A program made the position numbers and the translations under genes. The notes under the pieces were generated by a model. It saw only the letters and a program-made list of their open reading frames with translations, had not been told where the DNA came from and made no database searches. 64,000 nucleotides of DNA from Desulfurella amilsii (lineage in GTDB: Bacteria > Campylobacterota_A > Desulfurellia > Desulfurellales > Desulfurellaceae). The stretch's first letter is position 1, and each line of letters starts with the position of its first letter. Below are positions 17,644 through 25,313 of this stretch, in pieces. The stretch covers positions 248,001 through 312,000 of the forward strand of contig NZ_MDSU01000018.1 of NCBI RefSeq assembly GCF_002119425.1, given 5' to 3'.

Positions 17644-18722
17644 CCTTTTCTGTTATATGTTGTATCAAATTCACTGATTTTGACAGTATCAATATTTCTT
17701 GAAACTTCCTTTAATGTTGTTTTTAATTGCTCTTGATCGTAGCATTTGTAGAATGGTAGACTTTCAATGTCAATATAAAACCCATCTCTTTGAACTTGAT
17801 ACTCTTTGATATCGTATAAAAATAGAATGGTTGGTCTTTCTAAAATTGCATAGTCAAAAAAAACGGACGAATAATCGCTAATGAGCATATCGCTTGCGAT
17901 TAATAATTCTTGAATGTCAATATTTGGATTTTTAAAATATATTCTATCCCTATCCAAAGGGTGAAGTTTTACTATCAATTCAATGTCATTTTGTCTAAAA
18001 ATTTCTTGAAGCTCTTTGATTAAATTTACTCTGCAGATATGTTTATCCCTGAATGTTGGAGCATATAGAGCAATTTTCTGGCTTTTTATATTTAATTCTA
18101 AAGAGATGCTTTCTTTTGTGCTTTGTGCAAATTTGGGATCACTTTTTGCCTTAAATAACACGTCGTTCCTGGGTTGGCCTGTAGGTAGAATTTTTTCTTT
18201 AGCTATACCAAAAGAACTTTTAAAAGCGTAAATTGTATGCTTTGAAGCTACGCATAGGTAATCAATATGTTTGTGCTCAAAAAGCCCAAGCTTTTTCTTT
18301 AGGTAAAATTTTTTTGAATCAACCTTAGCATCAAAACCCATTTTTTTCAATGGCGTGCCATGCCATAGGTTAATTACAGTTGTTTTTTTATTTTTTACAT
18401 AATATACATCTTGGTAATTATGCGTTGTAACAAAAAATTTAGCCCTAATAGCAACAAAAAACATCCCAAACCCTATCTTTAAAACAGGCAATTGCTTACT
18501 TTTTAGAAGATTGTATGTATGAATATCGTGCGCTACCCAGTAGGCTTTAAAATCTTTTTGTTTAAGCATTGCCAAATATAAATACTTAGAGTTATCCATA
18601 AAAAAGCCATTTAGCGAGGAGAATAAAACAAGACCATTATCTGTTTTAACAAAATGTGATATTAGATCTTTAGCAAGTTTTAACAAAATAATTTCTGTAT
18701 ATTTTTTAAGCTTCTTTATCAC
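17592..18722 (-). CDS. TagB/TagF-like CDP-glycerol:polyol phosphate transferase
   Basis: A 376-residue protein with the hallmark NLWHGTPLKKMGFD (catalytic His region), LPTGQPRND and the C-terminal YSSVFFDYAIL motif of CDP-glycerol/ribitol phosphotransferases. In Firmicutes these build teichoic acids; in Gram-negatives they make glycerol- or ribitol-phosphate-containing capsule or O-antigen. A GTG start at 18722 is used. It overlaps the nucleotidyltransferase by 17 bases and the GT4 gene by 52, so all belong to one operon. Confidence 0.88.
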   Translation of the reverse strand: MIKKLKKYTEIILLKLAKDLISHFVKTDNGLVLFSSLNGFFMDNSKYLYLAMLKQKDFKAYWVAHDIHTYNLLKSKQLPVLKIGFGMFFVAIRAKFFVTTHNYQDVYYVKNKKTTVINLWHGTPLKKMGFDAKVDSKKFYLKKKLGLFEHKHIDYLCVASKHTIYAFKSSFGIAKEKILPTGQPRNDVLFKAKSDPKFAQSTKESISLELNIKSQKIALYAPTFRDKHICRVNLIKELQEIFRQNDIELIVKLHPLDRDRIYFKNPNIDIQELLIASDMLISDYSSVFFDYAILERPTILFLYDIKEYQVQRDGFYIDIESLPFYKCYDQEQLKTTLKEVSRNIDTVKISEFDTTYNRKGCASCRIIKFMKKIAKI

Positions 18723-19389
18723 TAAAAAGCGCCTTTGCCGTTTCTAAATCTTCCAAAAAATCAATTTCTATACAACGCTTAACGCCTAAGTCTAGGGGCG
18801 CAATCTTGATACCTTTTTGTATCAGTTTATTGATAGCTTCTTCAAAATAGTCTTTGTTTGTGCATTCTTGCAAGCAAGTTTTAAACAAATTTAAATCTTT
18901 TGCTTTTATAAAGTTTATACCAAGTGCTTCACCTTTTGCGTCTGTTAAATTTTTTGACACTTTTGAAATATATCCCTTTTCATTCAAAATATACTTTACT
19001 TCTTCTTGGGCGGTATTTGATACATTTGTCGCCATACAGTTTTCGTTAAAGCGTAAAATATCAGCAATAATGGCATCGTCAAATACAATATCAGCATTTA
19101 GCCAAAGCACGTCTTCGTTGTTGATTTTATTTAAAGCAAGTGAAAGACTTTTTGCAGTATTTGTAGAATGAAAATTACTATTATATACAAATAAAAGTTC
19201 CGGAAAGCTTTCCATAATCATCTCTTTTTTAAAGCCCACAACAATGATAATATCATTTATGCTAATGTATTTTGTTATGTTTTCTATTTGCTTTTCTAAT
19301 ATAGACTTGTTGTGAATTTTAGTCAGTGTTTTTGGGATTGAATTTTCAAGCCTCATACCAAAACCGGCTGCTAGCACTACGACTTTCAT
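18706..19389 (-). CDS. NTP-transferase-fold nucleotidyltransferase (LicC/sugar-1-phosphate type)
   Basis: A 227-residue protein beginning VVLAAGFGMRLENSIPKTLT, the nucleotide-binding signature of sugar-phosphate and phosphocholine nucleotidyltransferases, followed by WLNADIVFDD carrying the metal-binding Asp. It would make a CDP- or NDP-activated alcohol or sugar; in this context CDP-glycerol, CDP-ribitol or CDP-choline for the adjacent TagB-like transferase is the simplest guess. An AAGGAG site precedes the ATG, which overlaps the wecB stop. Confidence 0.87.
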   Translation of the reverse strand: MKVVVLAAGFGMRLENSIPKTLTKIHNKSILEKQIENITKYISINDIIIVVGFKKEMIMESFPELLFVYNSNFHSTNTAKSLSLALNKINNEDVLWLNADIVFDDAIIADILRFNENCMATNVSNTAQEEVKYILNEKGYISKVSKNLTDAKGEALGINFIKAKDLNLFKTCLQECTNKDYFEEAINKLIQKGIKIAPLDLGVKRCIEIDFLEDLETAKALFSDKEA

Positions 19390-20486
19390 TTTGACTCCTT
19401 TAAAATACTAATTATCCTTTGAGATGTTTTTCCATCTCCATATGGATTTACTTGGTTTGACATAGAATTATAGGTGCTTGTGTCTGCAATCAGCTGTTTT
19501 GTTGCCCTTAAGATACTTTGTGTATTTGTGCCCACAAGTTTTGCAACATTTGCTTTTATGCCCTCTTGTCTTTCAGTTGTTTTTCTAATAACCAAAACGG
19601 GGATTCCAAAGGCAGGCGCTTCTTCTTGGACTCCACCAGAATCAGTTATTACAAGGTGAGATTTACTTAGGATATATACAAATTCAGGATATGTTAGAGG
19701 TTTTATAAGTTTTATGTTATCAAAGCCAGAAAGCACATCATAGGCTAAGTTTTTAACATTTGGGTTTAAGTGTACAGGATATACTATTTCAATGTCTTTA
19801 AATTCTAAAGCGATTTGTTTTATTGCTTCAAAAATTGATTGCATAGGTTTGCCAAAACTTTCTCTTCTATGAGAGGTTAAGAGTATAATGCGTTTACTAA
19901 AATCAATACTCATTAAAGCTTCTGGAGTAATATTTGTTTTTTTGAGTTTATCTAAAACAATATACAGCGCATCGACTACACTATTGCCCGTTAAATAAAC
20001 ATTTTTTTTAATGCCCTCATTTAGTAGATTATCGTAAGCAATTTTTGTTGGTGCAAAATGGTAAGTGGCTATAGCGGATATAAATTTTCTATTTGCTTCT
20101 TCGGGGAACGGGTTATAAAGATCAAAACTCCTAAGTCCTGCCTCTATATGGGCTATTTTAATTTTAAGGTAAAATGCAGACAATGCTGCTGCAAAAGCAG
20201 TCGTTGTATCGCCCTGCACAATTACAATATCTGGTTTTTGGGTTTCATAAATTTCTTTTATTTTAAGTAAAATATTGCTTGTTATATCAAAAAGCGATTG
20301 CGAATTTTTCATTATATGAAGATTGTAGTCTATATGGATATTAAAAAAGTTTGTAACCTGATAAAGCATTTCTTTGTGCTGTTCGCTAACGCACACAATT
20401 GTGTCAAAATGCTTTTTAGCTTCTAAAATTATGGGTGCCAATTTAATAGCCTCTGGCCTTGTGCCAAAAACAAACATTACTTTCAT
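19386..20486 (-). CDS. wecB: UDP-N-acetylglucosamine 2-epimerase (non-hydrolysing)
   Basis: WecB interconverts UDP-GlcNAc and UDP-ManNAc. The start at 20486 (MKVMFVFGTRPEAIKLAPII, 366 residues) is the canonical WecB N-terminus; a GTG six codons upstream is less likely. Conserved HIEAGLRSFDLYNPFPEEAN, LTSHRRESFG and TDSGGVQEEAPAFGIPVLV are all present, including the catalytic His and Glu residues. First gene of the surface-polymer set; ManNAc is a common linkage sugar for teichoic-type polymers and capsules. Confidence 0.94.
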   Translation of the reverse strand: MKVMFVFGTRPEAIKLAPIILEAKKHFDTIVCVSEQHKEMLYQVTNFFNIHIDYNLHIMKNSQSLFDITSNILLKIKEIYETQKPDIVIVQGDTTTAFAAALSAFYLKIKIAHIEAGLRSFDLYNPFPEEANRKFISAIATYHFAPTKIAYDNLLNEGIKKNVYLTGNSVVDALYIVLDKLKKTNITPEALMSIDFSKRIILLTSHRRESFGKPMQSIFEAIKQIALEFKDIEIVYPVHLNPNVKNLAYDVLSGFDNIKLIKPLTYPEFVYILSKSHLVITDSGGVQEEAPAFGIPVLVIRKTTERQEGIKANVAKLVGTNTQSILRATKQLIADTSTYNSMSNQVNPYGDGKTSQRIISILKESK

Positions 20487-20504
20487 AAAGCTTACTTTTA
20501 TCAC

Positions 20505-21046
20505 ACATTAGAGAAAAAAACAAGGAATAAAAGGTACGTGATAGCAGACACCCCTACCATTAGAGATTATAAGTTTAAAAATTCATTTTATCGCTCCCTA
20601 TGTCTATACCCATCTTGTTGAATTAGAAATTTTTTATTTTCCGCTTATGCTACTTCCTCTATACCAGCCTTATAAACACTCATAGTCGTTTTATAAAATA
20701 TACTTGCGTGCGGTTTTATCGTAATTGTAAAAGTAAACATACGCTTCTTTTGCCTCTCTAGCCTCCTTAATTCTATGTCATGCGGAATGATAAAATACAC
20801 TAAGAAGTGCAATGGAAAATGCACCAGAAAATGATAATCTTTTAAAAAAATGAAAAAAAGCAATGATAAGTAAAAAGGTGTTGTGCAAACGATATGCACA
20901 TTCACATTGCAAATGTACTCAATAAGGGCAATTTTAAGGAGATGAAAGAATTTAATAGCAGAATTATTTCTAAAGGATAAACCTCTAAAAGGTTTTACAA
21001 AAACCACTTGACAATTAAGAGTAATATAGCTATTTGTGAGAACTAA
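20505..21046. other. 542-bp region without an intact gene; decayed sequence with a transposase remnant
   Basis: Between wecB and tRNA-Arg I find no convincing intact gene. A 120-codon open frame on the minus strand (20645-21007) has an implausible hydrophobic N-terminal part and ends in an IS3-like transposase tail, listed separately. The stretch 20505-20644 is AT-rich with no clear terminator. I read it as a former IS insertion next to the tRNA pair. Confidence 0.6.
20645..20800 (-). pseudogene. IS3-family transposase (OrfB) C-terminal remnant, frameshifted
   Basis: On the minus strand one frame reads EAREAKEAYVYFYNYDK, the usual helix before the end of IS3 OrfB integrases. After a frameshift the next frame reads KPHASIFYKTTMSVYKAGIE, corresponding to the R-P-H-x-S-L-x-Y-K-T-P-x-x-V-Y consensus. 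Only about 50 C-terminal codons are recognisable, with no DDE core, so this is a dead fragment. The rightmost transposase end faces wecB. Confidence 0.65.
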
Positions 21047-21123
21047 TGGTGCGCCCGAGAGGATTTGAACCTCTGGCCCACGGCTTAGAAGGCCGTTGCT
21101 CTATCCAGCTGAGCTACGGGCGC
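21047..21123 (-). tRNA. tRNA-Arg (anticodon TCT)
   Basis: The minus strand reads GCGCCCGTAGCTCAGCTGGA, an anticodon loop CTTCTAA with TCT, a T-arm AGAGGTTCAAATCCTCT and a fully paired acceptor ending in encoded CCA. Length 77. It lies 6 bases after tRNA-Pro and was probably co-transcribed with it. Confidence 0.97.
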
Positions 21124-21129
21124 ATAAAG

Positions 21130-21207
21130 TGGTCGGGGTGAGTGGATTTGAACCACCGACCCCCTGCTCCCAAGGCAGGTGCGCTAACCAAACTGCGCTA
21201 CACCCCG
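21130..21207 (-). tRNA. tRNA-Pro (anticodon TGG)
   Basis: The minus strand reads CGGGGTGTAGCGCAGTTTGG, anticodon loop CTTGGGA with TGG, T-arm GTGGTTCAAATCCAC and an acceptor stem CGGGGTG/CACCCCG followed by encoded ACCA. Length 78. It is the first gene of the two-tRNA unit. Confidence 0.97.
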
Positions 21208-21222
21208 CAAACAGCTTCGAGT

Positions 21223-21251
21223 CTTTTACCATATTTATTTTAAAATTGCAA
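21223..21251 (-). promoter_or_regulatory. Candidate promoter for the tRNA-Pro/tRNA-Arg unit
   Basis: On the minus strand TTGCAA and TAAAAG are separated by 17 bases, with the tRNA-Pro 5' end about 16 bases after the -10 element. The -10 is a poor consensus match, so the call is tentative. Confidence 0.4.
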
Positions 21252-21288
21252 CACTTTTTATAGCCTTTCAAATTAATAAAAAATCAAT

Positions 21289-21317
21289 TTGCAAGTTTAC
21301 AAAACTTGTGATATATA
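21289..21317 (+). promoter_or_regulatory. Candidate promoter for the tatA-argS operon
   Basis: TTGCAA and TATATA are separated by exactly 17 bases, with a TG just upstream of the -10. The element lies 19 bases before the tatA ATG, which has its own AGGGAGGT ribosome site. Divergent from the tRNA unit. Confidence 0.5.
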
Positions 21318-21335
21318 TAAAAAGGGAGGTAAACA

Positions 21336-21521
21336 ATGCTTAGCGAAACTCACATAATCCTTGTAGTGTTGCTTATAGCATTAATTTTTGGCGCTAAAAA
21401 ATTACCAGAAATTGGTGCAGGTCTTGGAAAAGGTATAAAAAATTTTAAAAGCTCCATAAAAGACGCAAAAGAAAATGAAGAAGAGCACGAAAAAATAGAA
21501 AATAAAGAAAATAAACAATGA
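21336..21521 (+). CDS. tatA: Sec-independent translocase subunit TatA
   Basis: A 61-residue protein with one N-terminal membrane helix ([20 protein letters not shown]), the conserved FG-x-x-K-LPE hinge, an amphipathic helix ([14 protein letters not shown]) and a charged tail. TatA forms the pore of the twin-arginine export system for folded proteins. TatB and TatC are not in this window. The stop overlaps the argS ATG, an uncommon pairing. Confidence 0.93.
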   Translation: MLSETHIILVVLLIALIFGAKKLPEIGAGLGKGIKNFKSSIKDAKENEEEHEKIENKENKQ

Positions 21522-23149
21522 AATTACTCATTAAGTCAGTTATTGATAAGTATCTTGAGTTTAAACAATATAGTAATATTAATTATACTATAGATTATCC
21601 TCCCGAACCTGATTTTGGCGATTATTCAACGAACCTAGCCATGATTTTAGCAAAACCAACAAAACAAAATCCTCTAAATATAGCTAACGATTTTAAATTA
21701 TATTGTCAACAAAGTAATTTTTTAGACAAGTTTGATATTAAAGTTGAGAAACCAGGGTTTATAAATTTTTTTATTGGAAAAGGGCTACTAATTCAAGAGC
21801 TAACATCGCTTTTAGAAAAAAAAAGGTTATATTTTAAACTAAATGATATTGTTGACAAAAAATTACAAATTGAGTTTGTTAGTGCTAACCCCACAGGCCC
21901 TTTGCACATTGGCCATGGAAGAGGTGCTGCAATTGGTGATAGTCTAGCAAGAATTCTGTCTTTTTTGGGCTATAATGTGGTAAGGGAATATTATATAAAT
22001 GACGCTGGATATCAAATGCATATGCTTGGTTTGTCAACTTTTTTAAGATACCAAGAGCTGCTTGGCATAAATATCGAATTTCCCCAAGATGGTTATCAGG
22101 GAGATTATATCAAAGATATTGCAGAACAATTATTAAACACTTATAAAGATAAATTATTGAAAATGGATAATGCCATTGATATTTGTTTGGATACGGCAAA
22201 AAGCATTATAATGAACGATATCTTAAATGATATGGATCATTTTAGAGTAAAGTTTGATGTGTTTTTTAATGAAAGTAGCTTATTTAAAGATAATGAGGTA
22301 GAAGGCACATTGGAGCTTCTAAAAGAAAAAGGCTATACATACGAAAAAGATAGCGCTTTGTGGCTTGGGACGACTCAGTTTGGTGACGATAAAGATAGAG
22401 TGCTTATAAAACAAGATGGAAAGTACACTTACTTTGCAAGCGATATTGCATACCATAAAAACAAATTTTTATTGAGAAATTTTGACAAAGTTATTGATAT
22501 TTGGGGTTCAGATCACCATGGTTATGTACAAAGGATAAAAGCTTCATTGGAAGCTCTCAATATAGATAGCCAAAAATTAGTAGTGTTGCTTGTTCAATTT
22601 GTAAATTTAATTCAAGAAAATAACAAGATCTCAATGTCAACTAGAAAAGCTAATTATATAGAGCTCAAAGAGCTTATAAAAGAAATTGGTACAGATGCTG
22701 CAAGATTTATTTTTGTATCTAAAAGTATTAATTCTCACCTGGATATCAACATATCTCTTTTAAAGCAGCATTCTATGGATAATCCTGTCTATTACATACA
22801 ATATGCACATGCTCGCATAATGAGCATTTTAGAAAAAAGTGATTGCAATAATGTTTTTAATGAAAGTTTATTTGAACTTTTAAGTGAAACAGAAGAAATA
22901 AGTCTTATAAAAGCTATGCTCCAATTTAAGGACTACTTGCACGATTGCGCAAAAAACTTAGAGCCATATTTAATTACAAAATCTTTGCTTTCTATTGCTG
23001 AAAAGTTGCACCAATTCTATAATAAACATAAAGTAATTAATGAAAATAAAGACTTAAGCTGTGCAAGGATTGGGTTGGTAAAAACCGTTGCTTTTGTTTT
23101 AGCTTTAGGCTTATCTTTAATAGGTGTAGAAGCAAAGAATAAAATGTGA
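21518..23149 (+). CDS. argS: Arginyl-tRNA synthetase
   Basis: A 543-residue class I synthetase that charges tRNA-Arg. The N-terminal Add-1 domain includes [15 protein letters not shown]. The HIGH motif is in [20 protein letters not shown], and the KMSKS-equivalent is the diverged [10 protein letters not shown], as often in ArgRS. The C-terminal DALR anticodon domain includes [14 protein letters not shown]. Coupled to tatA upstream (ATGA) and to the SPOR protein downstream. Confidence 0.96.
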   Translation: MKLLIKSVIDKYLEFKQYSNINYTIDYPPEPDFGDYSTNLAMILAKPTKQNPLNIANDFKLYCQQSNFLDKFDIKVEKPGFINFFIGKGLLIQELTSLLEKKRLYFKLNDIVDKKLQIEFVSANPTGPLHIGHGRGAAIGDSLARILSFLGYNVVREYYINDAGYQMHMLGLSTFLRYQELLGINIEFPQDGYQGDYIKDIAEQLLNTYKDKLLKMDNAIDICLDTAKSIIMNDILNDMDHFRVKFDVFFNESSLFKDNEVEGTLELLKEKGYTYEKDSALWLGTTQFGDDKDRVLIKQDGKYTYFASDIAYHKNKFLLRNFDKVIDIWGSDHHGYVQRIKASLEALNIDSQKLVVLLVQFVNLIQENNKISMSTRKANYIELKELIKEIGTDAARFIFVSKSINSHLDINISLLKQHSMDNPVYYIQYAHARIMSILEKSDCNNVFNESLFELLSETEEISLIKAMLQFKDYLHDCAKNLEPYLITKSLLSIAEKLHQFYNKHKVINENKDLSCARIGLVKTVAFVLALGLSLIGVEAKNKM

Positions 23150-23157
23150 GGTTGACT

Positions 23158-23853
23158 ATGGAGCAAGACAAATTTAAATTTGAGCAGCAACACCAAAATC
23201 CCCCGAAGAAAACAAGTTTTGGGATTTGGACACTTATTATTTCTATCGTAATAGCTTTTGGGTTTGGGTATGGAGTTGGTTTTGTATCATCTGCGTATTT
23301 TAGAAACGTAAGCATCAACAAAGAACTTGCAAATAATATCCAAATACTTCAGGCAAATAGCACATCTGTTAAAAACGAACAACCCCCAAAGACAATTGTT
23401 CCAACAAATCAAGCAAAAATAGCCATTCAAACAAACAATGCAAACGCTACAGAATCTGAAATAAAAGCTATTACAAGTAGCTTAACAAATCAGACTAATT
23501 CAACTAAAACAGTTAATATTCAAGCAAATCAAGAGCCAAAAGGGCCACAAATCTCTACCCAAACTAAAACAAAAACTCGAGAAAACAAAACCGCTGCTCA
23601 TGCAATGACAGAAACAAAAGGCAACTTCGTGGTTCAAGTAGCATCATTTCCAGATAAGTCAAAAGCTCTTAACTTAGTGATTTCGCTAATACAAAAAGGC
23701 TTTAATGCCTCAAGCGAGCAAACAATAATAAACAATGTAGCTTATACGAGAGTAATAATAGAAGCACATAACCTATCTGAGGCAAATAAAATTGCTACAA
23801 AATTAAAAGCAGATGGCATAACTAATTTGCCCATAATCTATGAGAGAAAATAA
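23158..23853 (+). CDS. Single-pass membrane SPOR-domain protein
   Basis: A 231-residue protein; the ATG at 23158 is preferred over an upstream GTG because GAGG lies 8 bases before it. Topology: a cytoplasmic tail, a membrane helix at about residues 24-46 (TLIISIVIAFGFGYGVGF), a long low-complexity Asn/Thr/Gln linker, and a C-terminal SPOR domain (FVVQVASFPDKSKALNLV ... RVIIEAHNLSEANKIATKL). SPOR domains bind glycan strands lacking stem peptides at division septa. Its place just before lgt and the mur-fts cluster fits a cell-division role. Confidence 0.87.
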   Translation: MEQDKFKFEQQHQNPPKKTSFGIWTLIISIVIAFGFGYGVGFVSSAYFRNVSINKELANNIQILQANSTSVKNEQPPKTIVPTNQAKIAIQTNNANATESEIKAITSSLTNQTNSTKTVNIQANQEPKGPQISTQTKTKTRENKTAAHAMTETKGNFVVQVASFPDKSKALNLVISLIQKGFNASSEQTIINNVAYTRVIIEAHNLSEANKIATKLKADGITNLPIIYERK

Positions 23854-24671
23854 TGATACCATATCCATACATTAATCCTATAGCTTTTTCGATAGGTCCA
23901 TTTAACATTTTTGGTAAAACAATCGGCCCCTTTAGTGCAAGGTGGTATGGGATTGCTTATGCACTCGGATTTTTGATAGGCTACTTTTACATAAAGCATA
24001 GAATAAAAATTTCTAGCTACTTTAAAAACAAAACCATCGCAGATGATTTAATATTTTACTCTATAATCGGTGTAATTGTAGGGGGTAGGCTAGGGTACGT
24101 TTTGATTTATAATTTAGCATATTATATGAGTCATCCTTTGAGAATATTTTATGTCTGGCAAGGTGGTATGAGCTTTCACGGTGCCTTAATTGGCTTAGTG
24201 GTTGTTGGCCTTTATGTTACAAAAAAGTACAATGTTAGATTTTACAAGCTTGCTGACGAGGTGGCAGTTATTGCACCAGTTGGGATTTTTTTTGGAAGAA
24301 TCGCAAATTTTATAAATGATGAATTATGGGGTAGACCATCTAATTTACCATGGGCCATTGCATTCCCAAGAGGCGGCTACATACCAAGGCAACCCTCACA
24401 ACTTTACGAAGCATTATTTGAAGGTTTGATATTATTTTTAATATTATACTTTTCTAGAGATAAACTTATTAAAAAAGAAGGGTTTTTGTTTTGGTTATTT
24501 GTTTTGCTATATGGTATTTTTAGGTTTTTTGTTGAATTTACAAGAGAGCCAGATCCGCAAATAGGTTTTATTTTAGGACTTACCATGGGTCAGTGGTTGT
24601 GCTTGGCTATGATAGTAACAGCTACAATTTTCTTTATCGTTTTAAGGAGAAAATGGAAAAATGCTGCCTGA
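23853..24671 (+). CDS. lgt: Prolipoprotein diacylglyceryl transferase
   Basis: Lgt adds diacylglycerol to the lipobox cysteine of prolipoproteins such as Pal in this window. A 272-residue integral membrane protein with about seven helices. Conserved features are FSARWYGIAYALGF, GGRLGYVLIYN, WQGGMSFHGALIG and the Lgt signature GRIANFINDELWGRPS, plus PSQLYEALFEG. It overlaps the SPOR gene (TAATG) and the TrpC-like gene by 11 bases. Confidence 0.95.
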   Translation: MIPYPYINPIAFSIGPFNIFGKTIGPFSARWYGIAYALGFLIGYFYIKHRIKISSYFKNKTIADDLIFYSIIGVIVGGRLGYVLIYNLAYYMSHPLRIFYVWQGGMSFHGALIGLVVVGLYVTKKYNVRFYKLADEVAVIAPVGIFFGRIANFINDELWGRPSNLPWAIAFPRGGYIPRQPSQLYEALFEGLILFLILYFSRDKLIKKEGFLFWLFVLLYGIFRFFVEFTREPDPQIGFILGLTMGQWLCLAMIVTATIFFIVLRRKWKNAA

Positions 24672-25296
24672 AGAAATAAAGGCTCTAAAACTCAAAGCTA
24701 TAGAAGATAAGAAAAAAAGCTTACCTGTGCATATTTTAGAAATGGGTTTAAATATGCTCTATAAAGAACCAATAAACTTAAAAGAGGTATTTTCACAAGG
24801 TTTTTGCGAAATTATAGAAATCAAAAATTTCAATCAAGCTAGATCTTACGAGATTGATAAAAATACTAGCGCTCTCATTATAAATTCTGATGAAGTTTTT
24901 TTAAATGGCTCCCTGGAAAACATTTCTTTTGCCAAAGAAAGCTTTAATCTACCTATAATTGCCAGAGATTATTTTTTAGAAGAATATCAAGTTTACTTAA
25001 GCAGAATATACCAGGCAGATGGAATCATTATAGAACCAAGTTTAATTAATAACGAGACATTAGAAAAAATTTCCCTTTTAAGCCTTGCAATGGGAATCGA
25101 GCCAATATTTAACATACGTACACAAAGTGATATAGAAAGACTAAATAAGTTTGATTTTGCCAGTACGTTTATTTTTGAGGATACAAATTTAATATCTAAT
25201 ATCGATAAGCCAAAATTAAATCTTTTTTACGATACAGAAAACAAAGAAAATTTAGTTAAAATGGGGGTAAGATTATTTATCAGGATTTTAATTTAA
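24661..25296 (+). CDS. Degenerate TrpC-like (indole-3-glycerol-phosphate synthase fold) protein
   Basis: A 211-residue protein whose middle clearly matches TrpC: ALIINSDEVFLNGSLENI, LPIIARDYFLEEYQVYL and GIEPIFNIRTQSDIERL correspond to IGPS strands 3, 4 and 6. The N-terminal S-P-S-K-G segment is missing, the catalytic Lys of the R-K-D-F motif is absent (IARDYF), and the Glu of the following strand is replaced. The protein ends early, before the phosphate-binding glycines. It is therefore unlikely to make indole-glycerol phosphate. It ends 50 bases before murC's first ATG, and murC homology continues one frame over. No other trp gene is near. Confidence 0.72.
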   Translation: MLPEEIKALKLKAIEDKKKSLPVHILEMGLNMLYKEPINLKEVFSQGFCEIIEIKNFNQARSYEIDKNTSALIINSDEVFLNGSLENISFAKESFNLPIIARDYFLEEYQVYLSRIYQADGIIIEPSLINNETLEKISLLSLAMGIEPIFNIRTQSDIERLNKFDFASTFIFEDTNLISNIDKPKLNLFYDTENKENLVKMGVRLFIRILI

Positions 25297-25313
25297 ACAA
25301 TTTTAAAGAGAAA

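Noticed and set aside
20645-21007. 120-codon open frame read as an intact gene
   Set aside because: The N-terminal two thirds has no plausible domain and only the tail matches transposase, with the preceding helix in another frame. Treated as a remnant.
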